Below are positions 1 through 9,756 of a stretch of 64,000 nucleotides of DNA, piece after piece. Position 1 is the first letter of the stretch, and every line of letters starts with the position of its first letter. The notes under the pieces are model-generated. The model saw only the letters and a program-made list of their open reading frames with translations, had not been told where the DNA came from and did no database searches. Source of the stretch: Brassica napus (taxonomy: Eukaryota; Streptophyta; Magnoliopsida; Brassicales; Brassicaceae); contig NC_063436.1 of the NCBI RefSeq assembly GCF_020379485.1, positions 15,889,389 through 15,953,388 of the forward strand. Reading direction: 5' to 3'. The position numbers were made by a program, and so were the translations under genes.

Positions 1-30
1 TGGAAAACGATCGGAATTAAATCTTTTTTC

Positions 31-165
31 CAACGATTATACATTCTTTTATTATGCAAAGTTCGATGCGTTTATAAAAATGTAGGAACTTTTACGAAGG
101 CATTGTCAAAATAGTCAATACGAAAAAAAAATTGAGATGTAACAGCCAGAAAATTATGGGAGTTT
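31..165 (+). repeat. Direct repeat copy A, flank of the kinase 3' end
   Basis: This segment matches 1159-1268 closely. Both begin with an acattcttttattatgca core and both end in gggagttt, but copy B lacks about 25 bp present here. Copy A lies just downstream of the last kinase exon (minus strand), and copy B directly abuts the poly(A) end of the LINE. The pair shows that the kinase 3' flank was duplicated before or during LINE insertion. Nothing coding is seen in 166-330. Confidence 0.8.
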
Positions 166-330
166 ACAGTGAAAACAAATATATAAAAGACAACAAAAGT
201 ATAGCCTAATCGCAGGAGAGGGAATAAGATGACAAATATGGAACTAATGATTTGATTACTTGGTTTACAAGACATCTACCAATGAGTTATCAGAACAGTG
301 GCTACTTCATACTCTTCCTTTGTAGATCTC

Positions 331-575
331 TTAGCCTTTAAGGAGAGAGTTGTCAATTAAAGCAGCACGAGTAGCTTGGAACTGTATTGTATACTTACTT
401 TGATGATCTCTTAGCTTCTCCGTCAGTTCTTGGGATGTGGGTCTCAGCTTTGCATCGCTGCCGTGCGGAGCAAACAAATATAGAAGAAACCCAAATTAAT
501 GTCACACCATTAGCCGTCTAATACGTAGAACATTTAAATCAAAGATTACATGTGCCAACAGTTCTCCATTAATAC
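331..575 (-). pseudogene. C-terminal exons of a PAS-Raf MAPKKK-like kinase, detached
   Basis: Two exons can be read on the minus strand. The first (575-550) encodes V-L-M-E-N-C-W-H. A 92-bp GT-AG intron follows, then exon 457-331 encoding D-A-K-L-R-P-T-S-Q-E-L and ending in Q-F-Q-A-T-R-A-A-L-I-D-N-S-L-L-K-G-stop. This is kinase subdomain XI plus the short tail typical of plant PAS-domain Raf-like kinases (At3g06620 to At3g06640 family). The frame is continuous over the junction (CAC AT|C GAT). The exons belong to the gene whose 5' part is at 7404-9756, or to a tandem paralogue. The exons between them, expected to encode the HRD, DFG and APE motifs, are absent from the window, so no full kinase can be made. 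The fragment itself has no stop or frameshift, which suggests recent loss. Confidence 0.8.
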
Positions 576-599
576 CTGAATGATGAAACGAATGGTTTC

Positions 600-745
600 A
601 TACATTCATCAATCTTCTATTTCAGCATAACGGATTTGGAAAATCCGGCGCCCACGAAAATAGAAGGATCAAGAATAGGGAGGGAGGTCGCTCTCCTGGT
701 GGCTCGAACCAATGTGTATCAAACTCATACCACAGCTAATTTTCA
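600..745 (-). mobile_element. tRNA-derived SINE-like fragment (tentative)
   Basis: On the minus strand an A-box-like TAGCTGTGGTATGAG is followed about 15 bases later by a B-box-like GGTTCGAGCC. This spacing resembles the pol III promoter of tRNA-derived SINEs. It sits between the detached kinase exon and the palindrome. No target duplication or clear poly(A)/poly(T) end was found, so the family and limits are uncertain. Confidence 0.35.
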
Positions 746-859
746 TTTTTTTTTCCTGTTATGAAATCGTTAGATTTGAGGGGACAGTTAAAATTCAAAA
801 ATTTTAAATTAAAGTGAGCACACTTTATTGTGTTGATAAAAAAAAGACATGGTATTGTA

Positions 860-950
860 TTTTCACTTTAATCATTGATACATGTCTAATATGATGATGA
901 AAATAAATTGTTCACTTTAATCATTGATACATGTCTAATATGATGATGAG
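860..950 (+). repeat. 51-bp tandem duplication
   Basis: The sequence ttcactttaatcattgatac and its continuation to gatgatga occur twice in tandem, starting near 862 and 913. Further rearranged pieces of the same motif lie at 1014-1086, including an inverted piece. The second copy runs into the left arm of the palindrome. Confidence 0.75.
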
Positions 951-1158
951 AATGTAGAAAACCTTTGATTAATTGTTCTTCTAGCCCTCAATGCTAACTA
1001 GCTAGTTAGTTGGAATATGATGATGAGAATGTAGAAAACCTTTAATATTTTGTGATGAAAATAAAGTGAACAATGTATCAATGATTCAAGAATAGCTAGT
1101 TAGCATTGAGGGCTAGAAGAACAATTAATCAAAGGTTTTCTACATTCTCATCATCATA
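939..1158. repeat. Perfect inverted repeat, 66-bp arms, 88-bp loop
   Basis: Bases 939-1004 and 1093-1158 are exact reverse complements over 66 bp. The loop carries a third, direct, partial copy of the arm (from about 1015). There is no coding content. Perfect arms imply a recent origin or ongoing gene conversion. It may be a foldback element or a by-product of double-strand-break repair at this unstable locus. Confidence 0.9.
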
Positions 1159-1268
1159 TTCCAACGATCTTACATTCTTTTATTATGCAGGAACTTTTAC
1201 TGAGGCATTGTGAAAACAGTCATAACGAAAACAGTTGAGATGTAACAACCAGAAAAGGAACGGGAGTT
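1159..1268 (+). repeat. Direct repeat copy B, abutting LINE poly(A)
   Basis: This is the second copy of the 31-165 segment. Its right end (gggag) runs straight into the T-run that is the poly(A) tail of the minus-strand LINE. It therefore marks the LINE insertion point. Confidence 0.8.
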
Positions 1269-1442
1269 TTTTTTTTTTTTTTTCCGTCAAGGAAGATTCA
1301 TTAATAATATATGGTTCCAGAACCATAAAATTCAGACATACAAACCATAGACAGGTGAAGGGGTCACCATCTCAAAAAACACAACTCCTAAGATCCTATA
1401 ACCAGAAAAGGATCAAGAGAGACAACAGAACTAGACAGCTAA

Positions 1443-4400
1443 TTAGAGGTTTCTGCTTTCATTAACAAAGAGTTCAAATAGCCATTCCGGATGTCCTCTG
1501 GCTACGTACGAGTTTACCAATCCAATCTTGGTAACACTTTGAGCAATGAAATATGCACCTCTATTGGCTTCTCTAGTAACAACCTCCAACTTCCATTCTT
1601 CTATCCCTTCTAATTCCCTTCTAATGCACCCGGTTTGAAATAGGAAAGAAGGCCAAGCTTCAGGTCGCAGTGCTGCTACAAAAAGTTCACTAAAATCTCC
1701 TGCAAAGGTTACTCTTGTCTGTCTTTGGCTTCTCATGCTTTCTATAGCCCACAAGACCACAGTCAACCTTGCTTCTTCCTTGTTCCTGCAGCCAGAGAAT
1801 GCTCTTCTACTATGACATAAGACTACACCTCTCTCGTTCCTTAGAACCCATCCTCCTCCAACAAGACCATTTGATGTATCGTACTCAACTCCAATATTGC
1901 ACTTATTCCAGCCATGTTCTGGCGGAGTCCATTTTTTCTTAGTGGTTATCTTGTTTGGATTTTCTTTTCTTTGCCATTCTTCCTCAACTATCTGAGCTGC
2001 AAACCACTCATCCGCGTCTTGCGTTGCCTTTTGGACTAGGTCAGTCGCACTGAAGCATCTACCTCCGAAGTTAACTTCATTCCTCCTCTTCCATAGGTGC
2101 CAAAGAATCCATGGCCACATTCTTTTCTGATCAGCCTCCACCCTCCTGTTATCGTTCAAGGCGAGCAAGGAGTTGAAGTTTGCATATACTGAGTCTGGGT
2201 CATAACCTCCTCGCGGGTGAGGTATATTTGAGTTGGCCCAGACCAGCCTTGCAAAGCTGCAATCAAAAAGCAGGTGATTTATTGATTCCACTTCTGCTCC
2301 ACAGGTTTGACATCTCTTGTCGATCTTCATTCCTCTCTTGGTGATCAAGTCCGCTGTTGGGAGGGCTTCACTAATCGATTTCCAGATGAAGACTTTTATT
2401 TTTGGAACTGTTTGTAGCTTCCAAGTTCTTTCTTTCAACACATTAAGTGAGGGCCTCATGCTGGTTTCGGGTAAGTTGGTCTCTGTTTTTTCTTTTGAAG
2501 CAAGCCAATATGCCGATTTGACCGTAAATAGACCGCTTTTATTGAATTTCCAGGAGAAGAAATCTGGTCTATCTGCTACCGGTTGATTCTGAAGCAAGAG
2601 CTGTACATCGCCAGGAACGAAAATCTCAGAGGTACGCAGTACATTCCACCTTTTTGTTACCGGATCAATGAGTGAGCTTGCCATTAAGTTGACGTCGAAG
2701 GTTAAGTTTTTTATCCATGGAGCTCTCATTCCCTCCACTGGATCAGCAACCCATTTGTGAAGCCAGACGCTCGTGTTCTCTCCATTTCCCACTCTGTGCT
2801 GCAATCCTTTTTGCAAGAGTTCTCTTCCAAACAGCAAGCTCCTCCACGCGTATGATGGTCTCTCCCCCAGAGCCGCTGATAGGAACTCTCCATCATTGAA
2901 GTATCTACTTTTGAGGACACGTGCAAGTAGAGATTGCGGTTTGTGTAGGATTTTCCATGCTTGCTTCGCTAGCAAGGCTTGATTGAAACATTCTAAGTCC
3001 TTGAAACCCATTCCACCTAGCTGCTTGGGGAGACACAATTTTTCCCAAGAAACCCAATGAATCTTGCTTTTGTGCGAATCTGCTCCCCACCAAAAGTTTG
3101 CCATCAGACTGTTGAGCTTCGTGATGATCGTTTTTGGCAAGCGGAAGCAGGACATTGGGAAGACTGGGATTCCTCCTGCTGAAGATTTCAAGAGAACTTC
3201 TTTACCTCCTTGTGAGAGGTATTGAAGATACCATCCTTCTAGTTTGCCTTGTGTTTGATCTTTTATATAGGTTAGTAGGTCTACTTTTGATCCTGAGAAA
3301 CACTCTGGCAACCCTAAATACTTGCTTGCTCCGCCCTGTTTGGTGATCCCCAAGGTGTTTTGAATCACCAATTTCTCAGTTTCTGGGACATTATCTCCAA
3401 AGGAAATGGAAGACTTTTGAAGGTTTATGTTCTGTCCCGTGGCATCACCGTAGAACTTCAAAATTCTCTGAAGGGCCAATGCTTGTTCCTGAGAAGCCTT
3501 GCACATGAAGAGGCTGTCGTCTGCAAACAACAGATGATGGATAGTAGGCCCTTGTCGAGAGAATTGCAACCCCTGAAACAAATCATTTCTTTCCACAACG
3601 TTTAGCAAGTGGGTCAAACCCTCCGTACAAAGAACGAAGAGGAAAGGTGATAGGGGGTCTCCCTGTCTGAGACCCCTTTGTGGTTTGATCAGGCCAAAGG
3701 GTTGATCGTTCAAGAGAACCGCGAAGGTAACAGAAGTGATGCACATCATGACCAGGTCGATCCATTTCTGATCAAACCCGAGTGCTCTCATTAAGCTTTG
3801 AAGGTAATTCCATTCGACGCGATCGAAAGCCTTGGACATATCGGTTTTCACAGCCATGGAGTCGTTGGAGATGGTGGGGTGCACTTTCAGGGCATGTACA
3901 GCCTCATGAGCTATGATGATGTTGTCGAAGATGTTTCGTTCACTCACAAAGGCTGATTGGTTAATAGAGACCAGAGAGTCGAGGAAAGGTTGCACTCTTT
4001 TAACCAAAATCTTGGACACCACCTTGTAGAGGACTGAGCAAAGGCTGATAGGTCTGAGGTCTGACATGTTCTCCGGGTTCGAAATTTTTGGTATCAAGCA
4101 GAGGTATGTGAAATTCCAGTCTTTAGGCATGATACTTGTCTCGAAAACTTCCTGAATTTCTCTTGTGATTTGAGTTCCGATGATGTCCCAATACTTTTGA
4201 AAGAAAGTCCCCGTCATGCCGTCCGGTCCCGGAGCGCTATCTCCTTTGATGGAGAAGATGGCCTCCTTCACTTCCTCTTTGGATACACTTTTGGTTAAAA
4301 GTCTATTCATTGAGGCTGTGACTTTGGGGGGAAAACTTTCAAATGCTGGATCATAGGATCTCGGGTTGGAGGTTTTGAATAATTCCGAGAAATATTCAAT

Positions 4401-5561
4401 AGCTACTTCTGCTTTTGCTCCTTCAGAACGCTGCTCCTGATTGTGTTTATCCTTGAGTTTTGAAATGTAATTTCTGGATCTTCTGGTTTTGACTGAACCG
4501 TGAAAAAACTTGGAGCTTTTGTCTCCAAAAATTAACCATTTGTCTCGGCTCTTCTGTCTCCAGTGGGATTCTTCTTCTTTGTACGCAAGGAGTAGATCTT
4601 TTTGGACTGCGTTTATCATGAAACGACAAGGAAAACTTCTTGACTGAAACCATTCTAGTCTCTGTTGAAGTAATGAGATTTTGTCTTTCGCATTGAATGT
4701 CTTTTTCCTCTTCCAACGGCTCAAGACAGTTCGACATTTTCTAATTTTTTCACCAATGTTGAGATTCCTTCCCTCCCACGCTTTCTCGATCTCTTTTAAT
4801 ACTTCAGGTTGCTGAAGGAATCTCTTGTCAAAACGGAATTGGCCTTTGAAAGGTTCCTGCGAGGCGTAGAATCTGAGAAGAACCGGTCTGTGATCCGACC
4901 CTCTCTTTTCCAGGAAGGATTGATTGGAGCCCGGGAAGAGAGAATACCAATTTTTATTTCCGAAACTCCTATCCAGACAGCATTGAATCCACTTTTTCCA
5001 TCTCCATCCTCCCCAAGTAAAACTATCACCCCTGCTGGTAAATTCTTCCATCTCGCAACAAAGCAGCATATCCGCAAAGGGTTTGAAGGAATCTTCAGCC
5101 CTTCTAGGACCACCAGACTTCTCTTCATTAGATAAGATTTCGTTAAAATCCCCTATTAGGCACCAGGGATCTTTTCGCGAGCAGCCCCATCTGGTTAGTC
5201 TCTCCCATACTATCTCACGACCATGATCAGAGGGTTCACCGTAGATACAAGACAAAAAAAAGGTGAACTCCCCATACTTAACCAGACAGTCTATAGCATT
5301 TTTATCCGAAAATTTTACATCCAAAGAAACATTTTTTTTCCAAAAAAGAGCTAGACCCCCACTCAATCCAACAGGATCAACAGTGAAAACGTTGTCATAG
5401 CCCAGCCAAACTTGTAAATCAACAACAGCATTCCGACAATTTTTTGTTTCCATTAAAAAAAGAATCTCCGGGAAAAGGTTTTGACGCATCTCCCGCAGTC
5501 GTTGAATTGTCAAGCCTTGAGGCCGCCCCAAGCCTTGACAATTCCAGCTCACAATGCTCAT
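1443..5561 (-). CDS. LINE ORF2: endonuclease, reverse transcriptase, RNase H-like
   Basis: This is an intact 1372-residue polyprotein. An AP-like endonuclease/exonuclease/phosphatase domain occupies about 1-230, with SWNCQGLG near the start, ETKN, GDFNE and SDHRPV. The reverse transcriptase lies at about 470-760, with the palm aspartate in DMSKAFDRVEW, GLRQGDPLSPFLF and the catalytic FADD box. A zf-RVT zinc-binding region around 1080-1150 contains CQTCG...INHLLFDC. A C-terminal RNase H-like region contains GGGWVLRNERG, NKEEARL and AGDFSEL. The enzyme nicks target DNA and copies element RNA by target-primed reverse transcription. Its ATG overlaps the ORF1 stop by one base (TAATG), a layout that fits termination-reinitiation. 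The first RNase H acidic residue is not obvious, so RNase H activity is doubtful. Confidence 0.95.
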   Translation of the reverse strand: MSIVSWNCQGLGRPQGLTIQRLREMRQNLFPEILFLMETKNCRNAVVDLQVWLGYDNVFTVDPVGLSGGLALFWKKNVSLDVKFSDKNAIDCLVKYGEFTFFLSCIYGEPSDHGREIVWERLTRWGCSRKDPWCLIGDFNEILSNEEKSGGPRRAEDSFKPFADMLLCCEMEEFTSRGDSFTWGGWRWKKWIQCCLDRSFGNKNWYSLFPGSNQSFLEKRGSDHRPVLLRFYASQEPFKGQFRFDKRFLQQPEVLKEIEKAWEGRNLNIGEKIRKCRTVLSRWKRKKTFNAKDKISLLQQRLEWFQSRSFPCRFMINAVQKDLLLAYKEEESHWRQKSRDKWLIFGDKSSKFFHGSVKTRRSRNYISKLKDKHNQEQRSEGAKAEVAIEYFSELFKTSNPRSYDPAFESFPPKVTASMNRLLTKSVSKEEVKEAIFSIKGDSAPGPDGMTGTFFQKYWDIIGTQITREIQEVFETSIMPKDWNFTYLCLIPKISNPENMSDLRPISLCSVLYKVVSKILVKRVQPFLDSLVSINQSAFVSERNIFDNIIIAHEAVHALKVHPTISNDSMAVKTDMSKAFDRVEWNYLQSLMRALGFDQKWIDLVMMCITSVTFAVLLNDQPFGLIKPQRGLRQGDPLSPFLFVLCTEGLTHLLNVVERNDLFQGLQFSRQGPTIHHLLFADDSLFMCKASQEQALALQRILKFYGDATGQNINLQKSSISFGDNVPETEKLVIQNTLGITKQGGASKYLGLPECFSGSKVDLLTYIKDQTQGKLEGWYLQYLSQGGKEVLLKSSAGGIPVFPMSCFRLPKTIITKLNSLMANFWWGADSHKSKIHWVSWEKLCLPKQLGGMGFKDLECFNQALLAKQAWKILHKPQSLLARVLKSRYFNDGEFLSAALGERPSYAWRSLLFGRELLQKGLQHRVGNGENTSVWLHKWVADPVEGMRAPWIKNLTFDVNLMASSLIDPVTKRWNVLRTSEIFVPGDVQLLLQNQPVADRPDFFSWKFNKSGLFTVKSAYWLASKEKTETNLPETSMRPSLNVLKERTWKLQTVPKIKVFIWKSISEALPTADLITKRGMKIDKRCQTCGAEVESINHLLFDCSFARLVWANSNIPHPRGGYDPDSVYANFNSLLALNDNRRVEADQKRMWPWILWHLWKRRNEVNFGGRCFSATDLVQKATQDADEWFAAQIVEEEWQRKENPNKITTKKKWTPPEHGWNKCNIGVEYDTSNGLVGGGWVLRNERGVVLCHSRRAFSGCRNKEEARLTVVLWAIESMRSQRQTRVTFAGDFSELFVAALRPEAWPSFLFQTGCIRRELEGIEEWKLEVVTREANRGAYFIAQSVTKIGLVNSYVARGHPEWLFELFVNESRNL

Positions 5562-7042
5562 TAAGGACTGGGCGATCCCTCATTTGGGATCACCAGCAGG
5601 CATTGTTGCTTGTTCAGCGAGCATGCCTCTGCTCCTTGATCTGTCTTCTTCCTTTTCCTTGAGCCTATCTCCTCCTTTCCTTCTCTGCGCAGGTTGCCAG
5701 CAAGTTCCTTGGCAGGAGTCAGGGCTAGCTGGTTAGTCTGTCTTTGAGCTCTTGGAGGCCTCCTTCGCCCTTTAGCCTGCTTTCTTCCTGTCCCGGTAGG
5801 GTAAGGTTCCGAAGAACCAGCCCGAAACACCGTTGGACAGTCCAAATGAGAGGCATAGAAGCTTTCTTCTGAGTCATATGAAGGAACTAAGGTACCAGTG
5901 GGTGGAATTTTCTTTGATGGCGCTGAGAAGGAGTGAGCCCTCATTGAGGCAGCCATCAACTTGTTTGGATTGACATTCAGATCCCATTTGGTACGGTCAA
6001 GTTCCACGTTTCCATAGTCGAACACTGGACCTTTGCCTTTGTTGAGTTCTTGTGTTATTATCGGTGGCGCTTCAAGCCTCAGGATGGTTTTCTGAGAAAC
6101 CGGGTTACTTTCTGCCTCCTTCACAGTTCTCTTGACTTTGTCGATCTTGATAGAAAGGTCTTCACCAGTCTCTGTGCTCAGGAATCTTCGCATCTCCTCA
6201 AGAACTTCTTTTGCAATTTTGGGTCTGCCTGTGAGAGGGTCCGTTCCAACTTGTTCTTCTTCTAGAACTCCGAAAAGAGGGTCACCATGGGTTAGGATTT
6301 TGGAAACTGAGTTTATGACCTCTAGTCTGTTTGCTCTTCTTGTCTTGGCTGCGTCTTGGCGCTTCTTGATCAGGAAAGGGCAGACTTGTTGCTCATGGTT
6401 GAGTCGCTTGCAATGGAAGCAGCGTTTCTGGAGTTTTTCATAATCAAAGTGGATTGTGTGAGTTGCTCCCCCTCCCATATCCAAGACTCTCGCCATTTTT
6501 AGGGGTTTAGCCACATTGAATCTCACCTGAACCCGAATGAAGTCTTGAGTTATGGGTTTCGAAGGATCGAAGGCAAGAACTTTGACCTCTCCTATCATTT
6601 CCCCGAGCGTCATGAGGGCCGGAGTCGTGTAGTAGTTCACCGGAATCTTGCTTATCCTAACCCAGAGAGGAATGTACTGGAGGTAGTCTTCAGGAGGGTT
6701 CTCAACCCATCTTTCTATCACCAGAGCCCATTCATTGAAGGTTTGGATACCTTTCTCCAGAACATCTTGGAGGTCATGTTCATGTTGAAAGATGAACTGG
6801 AATTTTTCTTGAGAGAGCGCTACACCTCTTACTCTCCCCTCTTTTTGCCATTTCCTAGGCATAGTGAGAATTAATCCTGACATTTTTTGACATTCTGGGT
6901 TGAGAAGTCTACCCATGATGCTCAGAGAGTTCTCTTCCGCCGAGCTGAAACCTGGAAGTTCCGGCATGGTGAAAGGGGCCTCTTCTTCTTGCTCATCTTC
7001 GAGCGACAGAGCCATCAATGCTCTATCCATTGCAACCGACAT
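5561..7042 (-). CDS. LINE ORF1: DUF4283 and CCHC zinc-knuckle protein
   Basis: This intact 493-residue ORF1 protein has an N-terminal DUF4283-type domain at about 55-200 (KFQFIFQHEHDL...WALVIERW...LWVRISKIP). A zinc knuckle of the form C-x2-C-x4-H-x4-C follows at about 205-220 (CFHCKRLNHEQQVC). The C-terminal half is basic, rich in K, R and S, and low in complexity. Plant L1 ORF1 proteins bind element RNA and form the ribonucleoprotein with ORF2p. The ATG at 7042 is the first in frame after the 5' UTR. The stop overlaps the ORF2 start. Confidence 0.93.
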   Translation of the reverse strand: MSVAMDRALMALSLEDEQEEEAPFTMPELPGFSSAEENSLSIMGRLLNPECQKMSGLILTMPRKWQKEGRVRGVALSQEKFQFIFQHEHDLQDVLEKGIQTFNEWALVIERWVENPPEDYLQYIPLWVRISKIPVNYYTTPALMTLGEMIGEVKVLAFDPSKPITQDFIRVQVRFNVAKPLKMARVLDMGGGATHTIHFDYEKLQKRCFHCKRLNHEQQVCPFLIKKRQDAAKTRRANRLEVINSVSKILTHGDPLFGVLEEEQVGTDPLTGRPKIAKEVLEEMRRFLSTETGEDLSIKIDKVKRTVKEAESNPVSQKTILRLEAPPIITQELNKGKGPVFDYGNVELDRTKWDLNVNPNKLMAASMRAHSFSAPSKKIPPTGTLVPSYDSEESFYASHLDCPTVFRAGSSEPYPTGTGRKQAKGRRRPPRAQRQTNQLALTPAKELAGNLRREGKEEIGSRKRKKTDQGAEACSLNKQQCLLVIPNEGSPSP

Positions 7043-7403
7043 TTTGATTTCGGTTTAAACCTTTCTAGATCTCAGATTCAAATTGAATGCTCACCAACTA
7101 GCTTTGAATGTTCTTGGGAAGCAGGTGAGAAACACTCGAGGAGTTAAGACTGAGAAGCAAAATATACTAATAAAATAAGAAGTACTGAACTTTTATTTTA
7201 GAAAACGTGTGAGAACCCACTTGCTTGATCGATAAAGTCAACCGAAAACCCTCCCCGATGAAACTAGACTAAAGCCCACAAGGGGTTACTTGAGAGCACT
7301 TTCTCGCTCATCTCTCTGATATCTGGCCCGTTTTTAGGTGTATTTGTCAATGGCCAATGACCGTGTAAATCAGATGTCTAATGACCGTGTAACTATTACT
7401 CAC

Positions 7404-9756
7404 AATGTCCAAGGCCATAAGGATACGCCGCCTCCAATCAAGTTTTGATGTCTTCCTCTGTAGTAGCTGGAAGAGGCTTCCACTGCAAATAGTAATCCAA
7501 ATAAGTATGGTCATGAATTAGAGCTAAGGCTTGAGACTAAAGAGATGAGACTGGACCGTGGAAGGAGCTCTGACACCATACAGAGACGCTGAGGTGAAGT
7601 CACAGCTCCCATAAACAGCAAAACATTAGGATGTCTAAGTCTTTTCATCAACGCTACCTTCAAAACATGACTAATATTAGTAACTTAGAACTCTTAAATG
7701 TTGGTTCTACTAAAACCCACTTAAATTTGTTAAAACTATAGTCAGAGCAAATCATTATGGACAAGGATTTTAAAACAAAACCTCTTGTCTAAAAGATTGT
7801 ATGGCCTCTTCTGAATATTCTACTTTTGAGAACACTTTCACAGCTACAACCTGCAGTGATATTAACAATTCTTACAAGATCAGATAACTTGTGAATGAAT
7901 CAACATATGCATTTTCTACAATATCAAAAAAAATACTTACAGATCCAAACCAGAGACCACGACAAACAGTTCCACATGAACCTGTAAAGAAAATTACTAG
8001 TGCATGTTAGCAGAACAGAGACAGAATAGTTAGTAAAAATGTATGATGTTATAAAGGATATATTTGCATTCAAATAAGTTACTATGTTTAAGAGAATAAC
8101 TTACCTTGTCCTATTTCTTCTCCAACTGTCAAATCATCCCATAAAATTTCATATTCCAAGCAATCACTATTTGTATCAACCTTGTTCATATCACTGTTGC
8201 TTATACTTTTGCAGCTACTGGAACTGCTTCTGTTGTTTGAATTTGGTGAAGAACACAAACTGATTCCCTTATTACTGCTAGTCTTACTATCAGAGGAACC
8301 ACTTTCAAAGTTAACACCAGAACAGGGATTAATCTGGTGAGATTTATGTTCCTCATCACATCTGAACACCCCAAAAGGAGAATATATAAAACCCCCTCTT
8401 TTTATGCTGGCACCACTTGACGATGCATCGTCCCTTTGGTCAGAGAGAGCAGGACCAAAAACTCCCTCAGAGAGTGTGGCACCACTACTGTCACCTGCTC
8501 GCATTTTCGACATGACCTTGTTGCTCACCTTGCATGCCTGTGAGTTTAACACTAATCAAAATATACATCATCAAAATAAAAGGTGACATATATAATCCAT
8601 ACAAGCTAAGAAAATGGTACTAACCAAATCTGTTATCTTTGATGCTATAGCAACTTGTATAGGCTGATGAGAGTCAAGCCCAAGTTTCGATAAAACAGCT
8701 CCTTTGGAGTCCAAACCACGTTTTGATACGAAACTACTTACAGGGCTAGAGCTCTTTTCACCTTGTTTTGCCTTTAACTTTGCCAAAGAGATTGTTGGGT
8801 GCAAATACGGTGCTGACTTACTTGTGAGAGAAATTATGCCAACAAGAGAACCAGCATCATCGTAAAATGGGGAACATGTAGTGACAGCTGAAAATCTATG
8901 CCCTGATTTGCTCCTGACAGGAAACTCACCGGTCCAGCTCTCTCCATTGAAACAACGTTGAGCAATGTTCATTGCAAAGGCAGCATCCTGATCGTCTACC
9001 ATAACATTAATTGGGTTCTGCCCAACTGCTTCTTCAGCAGTGTATCCAAATTGCTTTTCCGCCATGGCATTCCTGGAACCATGTCATGAATAAACAATAT
9101 AGGAAGCCATAAGCCCCATTTGACAAGATCAAGCTTCTATTCTAGTAATAGTAATTGACTTAACTCACATCCAAAATCAAACTTGGAAGATCGCCACATC
9201 ACATATATTATGAAACTTGAATAAACAATATGGGAAGTCATAAACCTCTTTTCACTAGATCAAACTACTACTCATTATTAGTAATGAGATTAACTCACAC
9301 CTAAAAGCTATTTCAAGAACGGAATATTGCCGGATCAGTTATATATTGTTTCCTATAAGAGACATTTAATACTCACCTTTTAGCAAAAAAAAAAAAGACA
9401 TTTAACACTCACCAAAAGATAATTCTCATTTTGAGATCGAAGGCATGAACTGATTGGCCCATCGACTGCACAATGTTCAAATACTGTTGATGGGTGAACT
9501 TCCCTGCCGATGGCTTTGTTTCTCCTCCTATTCCATCTCTTAGACTGATCGTATCCTGGATACGCCTCTCCTTCCGCAACGACTCGGCGCAGCTTTTCCT
9601 CAATACTAGAGCTCCCTCGCCGATGTTTCTCTTCTCTGAATGACCAAGCTCTGTGGATACGGCCTTGAGCCTACACATCTCCTGCTTTAGGCGTTCGTGA
9701 CTCTCCTCGAGCTCTAGCATCTTCATTAGCAGCTCCTTCGTTGGTGGAGTCTCCAT
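7404..9756 (-). pseudogene. PAS-domain Raf-like MAPKKK, 5' part, truncated by LINE
   Basis: Six exons are read on the minus strand: 9413-9756, 8625-9072, 8105-8537, 7941-7981, 7782-7850 and about 7404-7657. The product has a coiled coil (about 8-35), a PAS domain spanning exons 1-2 (SMGQSVHAFDLKMRIIFW then NAMAEKQFGYTAEEA), a Ser-rich linker, and the start of a kinase: YEILWDDLTVGEEIGQG-SCGTV (Gly loop), VVAVKVFSK (catalytic Lys), [15 protein letters not shown] and KTSKLDWRRRILMALDI. Splice phases agree through exon 5. In exon 6 a roughly 90-bp stretch with a stop interrupts SLISL...RKTSKLDW; it could be a short intron with a weak donor or a lesion. The gene then runs into the LINE, and the catalytic loop, activation loop and APE segment are missing. 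The family is At3g06620-06640-like. It is probably a pseudogene; a truncated PAS-only transcript is possible. Confidence 0.85.

Larger units (their letters stand above)
1269..7330 (-). mobile_element. Full-length L1-type LINE retrotransposon
   Basis: On the minus strand the element has a 5' UTR (about 7330-7043), ORF1, ORF2, a 3' UTR and a poly(A) tail (T-run 1266-1283 on the plus strand). Both ORFs are open, which suggests a young and possibly autonomous copy. The 5' limit is approximate: the sequence changes from kinase intron to element somewhere in 7300-7400. I looked for a target-site duplication of the bases left of the T-run and found none at the right end, so the insertion may have been accompanied by deletion or later rearrangement. 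Confidence 0.9.
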
